Shown in pieces: positions 33,698 through 47,200 of a DNA stretch of 64,000 nucleotides. A model generated the notes under the pieces. The model ran no database searches. It was not told where the DNA came from and was given only the letters and a program-made list of their open reading frames with translations. Numbering within the stretch: the stretch's first letter is position 1; each line of letters starts with the position of its first letter. The position numbers were made by a program, and so were the translations under genes. The stretch covers positions 1-64,000 of the forward strand of contig QNQO01009183.1 in assembly GCA_003290165.1 (NCBI GenBank). The letters run 5' to 3'. This stretch comes from Berberis thunbergii. Taxonomy: Eukaryota > Streptophyta > Magnoliopsida > Ranunculales > Berberidaceae.

Positions 33698-36600
33698 ATG
33701 AGGAAGTGGACTATACCATCTGCTCTTCTTCTCTTACTCTTACTTTCTTTACTTCCAGATCAAGGTCACATCCTTCTTCATCTTTTCACAAATTTTTAGA
33801 TCTGCAAATTATCTTCTTACAATCTTATATCAATATTAATTGTTAACCCTATATGTATAAGAGTTTTCTTCTTTGTGAATCAGTTTTAGTTCATTACTTT
33901 CTTTCTTTCTTATTAGCAGCGTTTCTTATTCTTCTTCTTCTCAGATCTGACTTATTTACTTACTCAAGGTTAGGTTAGAATTAGATTTGTTCTTGGCTTG
34001 GTTTGGCTTTTAGGTCAAATTACCCTGCGTTGCGTTTTGCTACTTTTGCATCTCTCCATGCTTTCAATGTTTCTTTCTTTCTTTCTTTCTGACAATAATA
34101 TGCATGCACCTCCTAGATCAAATCATCTGGAGACACTGTAATTCAACTCTTTTCCTTTGGTCTTTAGGTCCAAGAATACAAGCTAAAGCAGAGGAGGAAA
34201 GTGATTCAGGAGACCTTGTTGATCCGCCTAAGGTTGAAGACAAGCTTGGTGCTGTTCCTAATGGATTATCTACTGATTCTGATGTCGCTAAAAGGTCCCT
34301 CTCTCTCTATTCTTTCCTTTTTTCTATCTGTTCTGTTTTAAAGTTTACATTTTGTCACTCAAGGTTGCACCTTTGAGGTTAAATCTCCATGGTTTTAGGA
34401 CAGTATCAGTAGTCGGAAAGTTGCAGTTTGAATCTGCTTTTTGTAATGGCTCAACATGAATTCAACAAGGATGTACGCATCATTTGATAAATGCTCATAT
34501 GCTCAAATCTGATTTTGATCTACATAAATAAATAAATGTGTGCACAAGCAGACAATTTCATACCCACATGTAAAAGGCTCTGGGGTTTTCTTTTCATTGA
34601 TTCAACTTATTTCTACATTTCTGTTCAAAGAAAAAATGGAAATTTTTTTGTTGTTCGTCAGTTGCTTTCTCTTAACCTGTAATCATATTGGTTCAGGGAG
34701 GCTGAATCGATGTCAAGGAGATCTCTGCGCAATAGCGCAGAGAAGTTTGAATTCCAGGCGGAGGTTTCTCGGCTTATGGATATCATCATCAACTCTCTCT
34801 ACAGCAACAAAGACATTTTCTTAAGAGAACTAATCTCCAATGCTTCTGATGTAAGCTTTTCTCATTGATTTCGTTCATTCCTTTTTCTTTACACTATCTA
34901 TTCCTTTTAATTCTTGTTTTCTCCTTCAGGCATTGGACAAGATTAGGTTCCTATCTCTCACAGATAAGGAAATTCTAGGAGAAGGTGATAATACAAAGCT
35001 TGAGATCCAGGTCAGCAGTGAAGATTTTTTTTAAAAACGTCAAGTTCAAGCACTGCAGAAAAAAAAATCATAAATAAATTAGTCATAAAAATAAATAAAC
35101 AACACCTCACAATGTGTTTATGATCTTCCAAAACTTTGCAGCTAAAACTGGACAAGCAAAACAAAATTCTCTCAGTTCGCGACCGAGGTGTGGGAATGAC
35201 CAAGGAGGATCTTATAAAGAACTTGGGAACCATAGCAAAATCTGGAACTTCAGGTTGTTCCTGAGTCTCTCTTCAGTATCATAATTGTATTCTGAAAAGG
35301 CAAAAAAAACTGAATTCCTTTTTGTGCAGCTTTTATGGAGAAAATGCAGTCTGGTGGCGATCTTAACCTCATTGGGCAATTTGGAGTTGGGTTTTACTCC
35401 GTATATCTTGTCGCTGATTACGTTGAAGTTATTAGCAAACACAATGACGATAAACAGTATGGATTTTGAGCTAATCAGTTTTTCTAAATGTTGATTCAGT
35501 TTATCTCTTCCATGGGGATGGTCTGTCGCATTTAGTGATTGATGACATATCTCATGTTGTTATTTTAGGTATGTCTGGGAGTCAAAGGCTGATGGATCAT
35601 TTGCAGTTTCCGAAGATGTGTGGAATGAACCACTAGGACGTGGAACTGAAATCAGGCTACATCTTAGAGAGGAGGCTGGGGAATATTTGGAAGAAGCCAA
35701 ACTGAAAGTAAGTGGTCAATCTTGGCTTGCACTAAATTCTATTGGCATATTTATGCACATGTTCTTTAGCTCGTTGCAACTGATATCTTGATTTGCGTAT
35801 ATTAATTAGGAATGCTCATTTATTAGAAAAAGGGAATGGTGGAGATGTGCTACTTATCCTCACAACCACATATCACTTTTGATATAGTTATCTATTTATT
35901 TACTTTATCGTCTTCAAATATTAATCATATCTTCTTGTACCAATCAGACGGTGACAAGATTCTCTTCATATAATCTCCATTATTTTCAGATTGCATTTAA
36001 CCATGCATCTTTTTGTCAGACTTGGGCTATGCAGTTGAATTGATAATCAGCTCCTAATTGGCGTAGGATCAATATGAGATTACTTTGGATTAATGGGAGT
36101 TGATATGTTTTCCTAATACAACACAATGATGAACATCAATGCATATGATCAAATGTTAACATATTAACATAAACTAATATATCACAAGTCAATTATTGTC
36201 GTTGAGGTTACGGATCTCATTTAGCATGCAATCCTTTTTGTTACAGGAATTGGTGAAAAAATATTCTGAATTTATCAACTTCCCTATATATATGTGGGCC
36301 ACCAATGAAGTAGATGTGGAAGTTCCCGCAGATGAAGACGATTCTAGTGAGGAGGAAACTCGTAAGTTATATTATTATACAGTTCTAACTTCCAACTGAT
36401 GTGCTTACATCCAAAGTTGGGAGAGTGTCTTTATCTTAACTCAAATGTTACGCTTTCTGGTGATCAGCTGAGAGGAGCACCTCAGAGGAGGAAGAAGTGG
36501 ACGAGGAAGATACTGAAAAGAAGCCCAAGACAAAGACTATAAAAGAAACTACCAGTGAGTGGGAACTGCTGAATGATGTGAAGGCCATATGGTTGCGGAG

Positions 36601-39324
36601 TCCCAAGGAAGTCACTGATGAAGAGTATACAAAGTTCTACCATTCTCTTTCCAAGGTAATTTTCAAACTGCATGATTGTCATTAGTTAGTTGTTCGTATG
36701 CATGTAACAAATATATCTCCTTCCAAATAAAATATTTTTACATTTCCTTTTGTCCAACAGGATTTCAGTGAAGAAAAACCTTTAGCTTGGAGTCATTTTA
36801 CCGCTGAAGGCGATGTGGAGTTCAAGGCGGTTCTGTTTGTTCCTCCTAAGGCTCCACAAGACTTATATGAAAGTTACTATAATGCCAACAAGTCCAACTT
36901 AAAGTTATATGTCCGACGGGTCTTTATCTCAGATGAATTTGACGATCTTCTACCCAAGTACCTGAACTTTTTGAAGGTGAACAATGAAATTCCTTGTGAC
37001 ACTAATTATGGTTATGAATTGGTTCCATACTGGGTCCTATTCAGGACAGGCCTGAGAACTTACTTATGTCGCTGCATGTTTTACAGGGCCTTGTTGATTC
37101 TGACACCTTACCACTTAATGTATCACGAGAAATGCTTCAACAACACCATAGTTTAAAGACTATCAAGAAGAAGCTCATCCGGAAGGCTCTCGATATGATC
37201 CGCCGGATTGCCGAGGAAGATCCTGATGAGTCCAGCGACAAAGGTCGGTTCTGATAACTAATGCAGATGGAACATTGTTTTATTTATGAAAATGGATATC
37301 ACTTTCGATCTGTATCTTTGGCACCTGGTTGAGCCGTGGTATTGACTTTGATAAATCAGTTGCAATATTCATCTAAACTTTTGGCTGTTTATTTTGGTGA
37401 TAAGTTTAATCATCTCAACCCAGCTATCAAAACTTGGTTTTGGTTTTCTTCTTCTAGAGGCTTCCTTTGTGTTCAATTCCAAGTTATTTGAAATTGTTCA
37501 TGGTAGTTGTTGGTGATTTTTGTTTCTTCCTTTTCTAATGAAAATGTCAATTTTTTTTGTATTATGGAAAACAGGTGTTGAGAAAGCCAGTGATGATGAT
37601 GAGAAAAAGGGTCAATACAGCAAGTTTTGGAATGAGTTTGGAAAGTCTATCAAACTTGGTATTATTGAGGATGCAAATAATAGAAACCGCTTGGCTAAGC
37701 TCCTTAGATTTGAGAGGTTTTTATCTTGTAGCATATTTTATGTTTTCTATGTTTTATGCCTAAATTTCATTTTCTCTCCCTTCTCTAAGGTTCTATAAAA
37801 GAGATATTTGTGGCTAATTTGTGGGGCTAATTTGTGGATGCTTTTCCTTGTGCAGTTCAAAGTCAGATGGTAAGCTTGCCTCATTGGATCAGTACATCTC
37901 AAGAATGAAACCAGGACAGAAGGACATCTTTTACATAACAGGATCAAGCAAGGAACAATTGGAGAAATCCCCATTCCTTGAAAGACTAACAAAGAAGAAC
38001 TATGAGGTATAAATTTAAGATAAAGTGTACGCTTTGCTGTTTGGGGGAAGTGCTTTAACATCGCTGATTATGAATTTTGTGTCTTTTTGGAAATATCTTG
38101 AATGCTGCATATTGCAGATTTTAGAAAATTAGATCCCTCATTATTTGCATTGGGGTCCTGTCATCAATTGTTTCTCCTTTTGCAGGTTATTTCTTCACAG
38201 ATCCAGTAGATGAATACCTAATGCAGTACCTCATGGATTATGAAGACAGGAAGTTCCAGAATGTGTCCAAGGAGGGACTGAAACTGGGAAAGGACTCCAA
38301 GGACAAAGAGGCCAAGGATTCTTTCAAGGAGCTGACAAAATGGTGGAAGGATGCTCTTGTTAGTGAGAATGTTGATTCTGTGAAAATAAGCAATCGTTTG
38401 GATAACAGTCCCTGTGTGGTGGTGACGTCGAAGTTTGGTTGGAGTGCTAACATGGAAAAGATTATGCAGTCACAGACTCTGTCTGATACCAACAAACAAG
38501 CGTACATGCGTGGCAAGAGGGTCCTTGAGATCAACCCAAGGCACCCAATCATCAAGGAGCTTCGTGAGAGGGTCGTCAAGGACTCTGAGGTACATGCTTG
38601 ATACTTGTACTTAGGCATTTAACATTTGGCATTTATATTTTTAATGACCACCAGTTTAATGTGCTGTGCAATGTTACAAAATGTGTGCTGGGACAAGAAT
38701 AATGCTGAAGATTATTCAATTACAAAAACACTTAACAACTGCAGAATTAAATGGATGGCTTAATTGTTATAAAGTGTTAATTGGTTCAGACTACGCAAAA
38801 AGATATCCTTGATTGGAAACGTAAAATGTGATTGAATGCTTAAGAGTCCCTATGTTTCTCAACCTGTGTATCAAATGGAAATTGAAATGTTGATGATAAA
38901 AATAATAATGATGAAATGAGTAAGATTAGGTTGAACTCATTTTCATTGTTTATGCGTAGCAGGTTGGCAGGGTCATTCACTTTAAGCTGCACAAATTTTT
39001 TTTGTTGCTGCAATTATTCTTATGGACCAACTTGCTTTGCAGGATGAAAGTGTTAAACATACAGCAAAGCTCATTTACCAAACAGCACTCATGGAGAGTG
39101 GTTTCATGCTTAGCGACCCCAAGGAGTTTGCTTCCGGAATATACAACTCAGTGAAGGCAAGCCTGAACATCAGCCCTGATGCAACAGTAGAAGAGGAAGA
39201 TGTAGATGAGGCTGAGGATGAGGCTGAAACTGAGGTAAAGGAGTCATCTTCTAAGGGGGAAGAAGCTGATGCTGTACAAGATGAAGCAGACACTGAGCCT
39301 TCTGCATTCAAGGATGAGTTGTAG
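33698..39324 (+). CDS. HSP90-7: Endoplasmin, ER HSP90 (GRP94/HSP90.7 type), exon-14 frameshift
   Basis: An ATP-dependent ER-lumen chaperone. Fifteen exons: 33698-33764, 34168-34294, 34697-34850, 34930-35010, 35142-35253, 35330-35456, 35569-35707, 36247-36361, 36468-36655, 36761-36976, 37087-37243, 37575-37716, 37856-38006, 38186-38589, 39043-39324. Exon 1 encodes a signal peptide. The N domain shows [21 protein letters not shown] and [10 protein letters not shown]; a charged Glu/Lys linker follows (exons 8-9), then a middle domain ([32 protein letters not shown]) and a C domain ([31 protein letters not shown]). The C-terminus FKDEL is an ER retention signal. The summed exons give 2462 nt, one short of 821 codons: exon 14 opens with one T too few, giving a stop at 38207-38209. 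As written, the product would lose its C domain and KDEL. Everything else is intact, so an assembly error is as likely as a real mutation. Confidence 0.93.
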
Positions 39325-41271
39325 ATCATCTTTTGAATGGCGAGCCGTGTTACAAGACATTATCTTTGCAGCTGCACCTATCTGTACTCCTAAAATGTTG
39401 CTTTCTGCTCAGTAGCTTTTAGAAGACCAAAAGTGAGGAGCTTAGAATTCACTGTAAGCTTGATGATGGGAAAATTTTGTCATTTTGGTTGTAGTTGATG
39501 GTACCAGTTTAAGATCTGAAATAATTGTAGCATCAGTTTTAAGTTTGTAGCTGATTGTGATCATCTGAAGATTGTAAAATTAGTTTAATCCAAGACTGAA
39601 GTTAATCGTTTAATCATCTAATACATTTCCACTACTTTCTAATATTTAGATCCCTTTTATCATCTCTTGCTAGACTTGAATCTATGCATCACTTGATGTT
39701 ACATGGCTGCAGCAAAGCTGTGGACTTAAGTCAATCAAACAGAAGTCCTACCTTAACTTGCTTGCAAAATATACATCAAAGAGCTCTCAGTTCTGTAAGC
39801 TCAATTTACAGGTAAAACACTCACTTCGCATTGGTATTGTAAAAGCTATGAGAAGGGACGAGAAATGCAGAGTTTACTTCACATGATCTGCAGAATATCC
39901 CTAATGAGAAGAAACATGGAGCTTATGGACTATATATTTTATTAGTGCCAAAAGTTGGGTTTTACTAATTCAGGAGGACCTTCATAGTTTTCAATGTAAT
40001 ACATTACTAAATGAAATTATATTATTTGAGCTCAGTTTGAGGTGAAATCTTGAGGAAAACTAATGACCAACAACAAAAACAATGTGTTAAAGTTTAAGCT
40101 TATTTTGACACGTGTGCATTGAGATCTATGCTAAGTGGGATTAAGAGAATTTCTCTATTATTATCAGAAAGCGAGGGCCCATCTTGGGCACGACACAAGC
40201 AGGCTGGTAGGCCTAAATAAGTGCGATAATAAATAAAGGGAGTTGCTATGTGTACCTTACTATTTGGCTCGATTGCACAAACTTTTTGTTGCACCGGTAT
40301 TTTGGGATGTTTCGACTTTGTTGCACCAACCTAAAGTATGTAACACTAACTAACTTTTTTTTTTTTTAATCTTAAAATCATTTAGTGGTTAAATTTTCTC
40401 GTTGACAAACATTAATTTATTCTTGACTAAAGAATAAAAGTAAATGTAACGATAAAACTAAACTTTAGTCACAAATTATTACTTTCAAATTTGCGTACAA
40501 ACATAAAAAATACACTAACCATCCTCACAAGCTCTATAGTCATCCTCACAAGCTCTATAGTAAATAGTAAACACTATGGTGGGTTATGTAATGGAAATAA
40601 GAAATATGTCTTAAAAAACTTTTAAAATCACATTGCAAACAAAATCTTTATTCTCTATGCATTCAATTTAAAGTGCAGAAGGGTACAATGCGTTCATCAA
40701 TATATATACAAAATAAATATATATATATATTTATTTATTTATTTAAGTGAGTGCATCAATTTTTTAAAAATTATTGCAAATATTATGACCAATTTGGAAA
40801 ATTGTATTTAAAATCCAAAAAATTCCTACATCTAAAAATTTATTATTGAAATTCTTCTTACAAAGTCCTCAATCAACAAATATTAATACTCTTCTTCTCT
40901 TGTTAATTAATTAGAGTTATTTTAGGGTTACTAAAATGTGGTTGAATACACCAAGCAATTTTTAAAAGGTAAATCTAAAATATAAAGTTAGTTACATCGA
41001 GTCAACAGTCGAATACACTTACGGCTCTTTAAATAAAATAAAACAAATAATTAAGAAAAAACAAGAGTTGGAGGTATTAGATGACTTGATCATCCAGATA
41101 ATCAAATCCAAAACCCCCCAAAACCTGTTGTTAAAGCATTTCCGCGAAAAGGAGCTCTCTGGTCTCCAGTTCGTGAGAGATTGATTGATTAATTAAACAA
41201 CAGAAGGGGAAAGAAGAATAAAGAAAAAAGAATAGGGAACAAAATACAGGAAGGCAGTAGCGAGGCGAGCG
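39325..41271. other. Endoplasmin 3' region and spacer before the CaM-KMT gene
   Basis: The first 250 bp are probably 3' untranslated sequence. The rest is AT-rich, with a 21-bp tandem duplication (CATCCTCACAAGCTCTATAG twice, near 40523-40562) and TA/TTTA microsatellites near 40710-40745. About 41150-41271 is purine-rich and is the probable leader of the next gene. Confidence 0.4.
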
Positions 41272-44200
41272 ATGGAGGAGGTCAAAACTGAAACTCCATC
41301 ATCATCATCACCATCATCACCGTCTCCATCTGCCTCATCTCTAAGATGGGCTATTCTTAGGAATACGTTTCGTGCCCGACCTCCTCGCTCTTCAGCTTCA
41401 GGTTCAACTTGCTGTTTTTTTTTTTTTTCCTTCTTATCTTTTGTTTTGAGGTTCTTTTTTATTTATCTATTTCTAATAGACAATCCATCAGCTGAATTAG
41501 GTGCAGGCAAGGACATTATTTCAATTTCAAGGAGAACAACTGCTCAGGGCTTTAACTTAATCCCCTCTCGTCTCATTCAATCACAACAAGAAGAAGAAAA
41601 AGATTGTGTGAATTTATCAAAAACAAGCAATTCCAACAACAAGGATCATGTCTACGTCTCCTACACTTTGCCCTTACACACACTTGTTCTCAGGTATAAT
41701 AACTATTTATTTATTTATGCTTTTTGTTCCCCCCTTACTATTATTACAATCTCATTCATTCATTCATACCTTCAATCTTCTATAGGCAAAGACTAGACAA
41801 CAGTATCAGTCTCAGTGACTTTGAAATCTGTAACAAATACCATATCGACAACACTGGTCTTGTTTGTAAGTTCCACTCTCCAATTTAATTTCGAACTCCC
41901 TTTCCTTTCAATCTAACTGAATTGCGCAATTGATAGTCTACTCGTCTTAATGGTGTCTACTGCTTTTCTAGTCATTTCTTGTTGATTATAATCTTTTATT
42001 TTTACTCACTAAGAAAGCAAGTTTACTAAACCATAACCTTGAATTAATAACACCAATAAATCTAACTTCAAATGTCAACAAAGAAGATAAAAGTAAAAAT
42101 TTCAGACTATAAGTATTCCCAAGGTCTTTCAGACTATAAATCTAATTGAATCCATGTTTGGTCGTTACTTGCAAGTAAAAGGTTCTTAATTAGTGACTAA
42201 TGAGTTACAAGGATATGTTTGGAGTTACCAAAGCACCTTCAAAATAGAGTGAATTGCTTGAAATAAAACTAATGGTACAACATGCTATTATGTAGCTTAT
42301 TTCTAGACATTCTGAAGCTCTTGTTGTGTTTATTCAGTGGTGCTTTCGTTATCATTGTGCCGATCTAGTTCCTCTCAATACAGGATACAGAAGGGTGTGT
42401 TCTTTTTAAACGTCCTATACCTAGTAGTTTTTATAACATTTCTGGTAGCTTTGGTACATGAAGACAGGGCTGTGAGAGCCGGTGTTCATTTTAGAAGAGC
42501 AAAATCAAAGTATAGTGTTGAGCAAGTTGGGGTAACTATTGAGTTCTATACTTAAGTTCTATGATAGCAAACTCAGTTATTGTGATATTGTGTATGTATA
42601 TATGGATTATGGAGACATGTGTCACATACCCAAATTGAATTGAAGAAAGAAACATCAACAACATAAACGGGCGGCAAAGATGGCACGATTTTTAAATTGT
42701 TTCTGTTTTTGAATGTAAGGGCGAAAGGGTAATAGTACCAAAGGTTGTTAGTATTCCACATGGGCTAAACGCGTGTTAGTCCCTGATTGGATTCTTTTGA
42801 AAATCTGTTAAGTCTTTACTGTTTAAATAGAGCAGAAGAAGGATTGCAGAAATGAAGAAAAAATGTTGTAAGCAAGGGACTTATCTGTTTGTTCTCCCAT
42901 TTGTTTAATCTATCAATTGATCTTTTTGCTTCCAAACTACATCTGGAATTGAATTCAGAAGTCATGAACGTGACATTTGGTATCAGAGTAGTATCGAACT
43001 CTCGGATCTGTGCAATGGGTAATCAGACAAACATCGTGGAAACAAGAGGAAAAGAGATCGAAAAGTTCCTGAGAGAAGCAAGGAAGAACCCGAGTGAGAC
43101 GTCTGGTTAGATCGAGTTCCTAAAGGCCTAGTTCAAGAAATTAACTCAGTCTAATGAAATTCAAGAGAAACGAATTGATACTCGATTCGATCATCTCATC
43201 CAGTTGATTCAGAGTCGATCTGGATCCACTAGAGTTACGAGACCAAGTTCATCGTCTTCTCCGAGTTCAGGAACCAGGGCTCCCACTCCCCACTTCCAAA
43301 TTCATTGGGAGCAACAAGGTATGTATCCCCGATTACCTAGACTTGATTTTCCTACATTCGATGGATTGAATCCTAGGGCAAGGGTGAAGAAATGTGATCG
43401 ATACTTCAAGTTCTTTCAAATTAGTGAGGAAAACAAAGTAAGCATGGCCTCAATCCACCTGACTCTTAAGGCAAACTTGTGGTTTCTCAATTACCAGGTG
43501 GGGAACGAAATACCTCAGTGGAAACATTTTGTGAATGATCTCAGTAAGAGGTTCGAAGCTCTTTTAGATAACTACGTAGACTCGTTTAACCAATTGAACC
43601 AAGTTGGATTTGTGAATGATTACTACGACAAATTTGAGGAATTAAAGTCCCTAATGCTATCCTGTAATAAGCATTTAGATGAGACTTACTTTGTGTTAAG
43701 TTTCCTAAGTGAATTAAGAGTTGAGATCAAAGCATTGGTACAACTTTTTAAGCCAACCACTGTCACACAGGCCTTGTCCCTAGCACGAATGCATGGGGCC
43801 TAGCTCTAAACCTACCAACTCATCAACTTTTACTCCTAGGCATAACACCTACTCAACAACTACATATGTACCTCACAAGAGTAGTCACACCAATACCTTG
43901 CCTACTACTACACAACCTACAGCTAGTTCATACAATACTTACCGGTCAAATAGGAATGCGTACAACTCAATTAATCCCACCAACACCTAACCACCTACTA
44001 CACTACCATTTCCCACTCAACCACCTATAAGAAAACTCACCTACAACCAAATGAAGCTGAGAAGAGAGAAAGGCTTGTGTTACTATTGTGATGAGCAATA
44101 TAGGCCCAACCATATCTGTGAATCTCAGCAGTTGTATATGCCGATCTCAGAGGAAGAACAAATTAATGAAGAAGAAACTCACACCATGCTGGCAACTGAG

Positions 44201-47200
44201 GACTTAGTTCAACAAATTCCATCAGATATGGAAATCTCTTTACATGCCTTACATGGAAGCCTCTCTACCAATACTCTCTTGCTCAAGGGTTTGATCAAGA
44301 AGAAGCACATGTCCATCTTGATAGACACGGGCAGCAAACACTCGTTCATAGACCCACGAGTTGTCAAGGCCACAAATTGGCCTACTTGTCTAACACCACA
44401 GATGGTGGTGAAAGTGGCTAATGGGGAGCAAATCATCAGCAATGCACTCTGCCAACAACTTCAATGGACCATGCAGGGCATTCTCTTTGAGGGTAAGGTG
44501 CAGGTTCTTCCACTTGGAGGCTACGACATGGTATTAGGAGGAGATTGGCTGAAATTATTTGGGAACATATCACTGAACTTGCAAAAACTCCAGCTCACTT
44601 TGAACCACAATCATAAGATGCTCTACAATGTGGGCTAGACACAGGTAATCTCTGATTCTCTGTCTTATGGAAGCAAAAGGGATTTCTAGACTTACAAAAA
44701 AACATGCAAGTTCCTTCCTGTGTCACTTATTCTCCATGACAACCACATGTCCATCAACCCCCATTGAAGCGCAACACCTGCTTACTGACTTCAGTGACTT
44801 ATTCCAGCAACCCACCTCACTCCACTCAATAGAACACTGAACCATCACATTCCATTGAAACCCAATCATCAACCCCCATCGCAGAACCCCTATAAGGTAC
44901 CCTACATGCAAAAGGCTGTGATTGAGCAACTAATACAAGAAATGCTTGCATCCGGCCTCATCCAACATTCTCAAAGCCCATTTGTTGCCCCTATCTTGCT
45001 AGTAAAAAAAAAAAAAAAATTGAAGTTGGAGATTTTGTGTTGACTATAGGAAGTTGAATGAGATCACCATCAAAGACAAATTTCCTATGCTCCTCATTGA
45101 TGAGTTGCTTGATGAACTCCATGGGGCCACAATCTTCTCTAAACTTGATTTAAGATCAGGTTACCACTAAATATTGGTCCACCTTCCTGATGTTCACAAA
45201 ACAACTTTTAAAACCCGTCATGGACACTTTGAGTTCAAAGTGATGCCTTTTGGCCTAACCAATGCCCCAACATCCTTCCAATCACTTATGAACCAAATAT
45301 TTCAGCCTCTCCTAAGAAAATTTGTTTTGGTCTTCTTTGATGACATTTTAATATATAGCTCTACTCTCACCTTGCACCTGGAGCATTTACATGCTGTTTT
45401 CTCTATTCTAAGACACAACCGGCTTTATGTTAAACTATCAAAGTGCTCATTTGCTCAGCCACAACTGGAGTATCTTGGACACATCATTAGTGGCCAAGGA
45501 GTTGCAGCTGATCCTTAGAAAATATATGCAATGACCAACTGGCCTACATTTACTACAATCAAGCAACTACGGGGATTCTTGGGTCTTACGGGCTACTACA
45601 GAAAAATTATTAAGCAATACGGCCACATAGCTCAACCTATGACAAATCTTCTATAAAAGAATGCATTCATTTTGTCTAAGGCAACAACTACAACATTTAC
45701 TCAACTCAAGATAGCCATGAGTACAACCCCTATTTTAGCATTGCCAGACTTCAACTTGCCTTTCACAATTGAAACAGACGCTCCTACTCCAAGGAGCAGT
45801 CCTTGCTAAAAAAGGCAAGCCAATTGCATTCTTGAGCAAAACTCTTAGTCCAAGGAATCTAACACTCTACATACGAAAATGAACTTCTTGCAATAGTAAT
45901 GGCTGTCCATAGGTGGAGATCTTACCTTCTAGGGTCTAAGTTTCTTATTTTTACGGATCATCAAAGCATCAAATATTTCTTGGCCCAAAAAGTTACAACC
46001 ATAACTCAACAACGGTGGCTTTCCAAGTTTCTTGGCTTTGACTATGAAATATTCTACAAAAAGGGACTGAGAATTCAGTGGCTGATGCCCTGTCAAGATG
46101 CACTGAAGAAGTGATCTCCTCCTACAACAATGATTTAAGGGCTCATCAACTCATTCATAAATTACTTATCAGCACAAACTCGTCTCCTCCCTTCTCCTTA
46201 TCAAATGGTATCTTAAACCATAAGCACCAACTGTATATAGGGTCTTTGGGACAACTCCAAACTCAAATTCTACATGAACTTCATACATCAGCACTTGGGG
46301 GACACTCAGGGATCAACACTACCTACAAACGAATACAACAATATTTCTTTTGGCCCAAAATGAAGGAAGAAGTCCTACGGTATGTTGCTGATTGTGATAC
46401 TTGTCAACGAAACAAAAATGATCAATCTTCTTATGGCGGTCTACTCCAACCCCTTCCTATTCCGAAGCAAGCTTGGCAACACGTGTCTATGGATTTCATC
46501 GAAGGCTTTCCACCTTCTAATCACAAGACAATGATTATGGTTTTTGTTGATCGACTTACCAAATACAACCATTTCTTGGCCTTGTCTCATCCATTCACAT
46601 CTACTATGGTGGCTGATCTATTTCTTCATAACATATACAAGCTCCATGGTCTACCTCAGTCGATTGTGTCTGACTAAGCGCCTTTTGGCAAGATTTGTTT
46701 GCAGCCTTGGAAACAACTCTAAGCATGAGTTCGACCTATTATCCACAGACAGACGGGCAAACGGAGAGGACAAATGCATGCCTTGAAACATACCTGCATT
46801 GCATGGTTTGTGATGCACCAACTCACTGGTATAAATGGTTGCACCTTGCTGAATATTGGTTTAATACATCATACCATACAAGCCTGCAATCCAATCCTTT
46901 TCAAGCTTTGTATGGTTATCGCTCACCCTTATTGGCCCTCCCTCCCACTTCAAATATTTCCAATCCTGGTGTTCAGCTGTATCTAATAGACAGAGACCAT
47001 ATGCTTGATATTGTGAAGAAGTTACACCGTGCACAGGAACATATGAAGCTCTATGCAGATCAACATAGGTTAGAGAGAGAGTTCGCCATTGGCGATTGGG
47101 TGTACTTAAAATTACAACCATATCGGCAGACTTCAGTCCATTTCCGTAGGAATCTAAAGCTTCCAGCCCGCTTCTATGGTCCCTTCCCAATCATCGAAAG

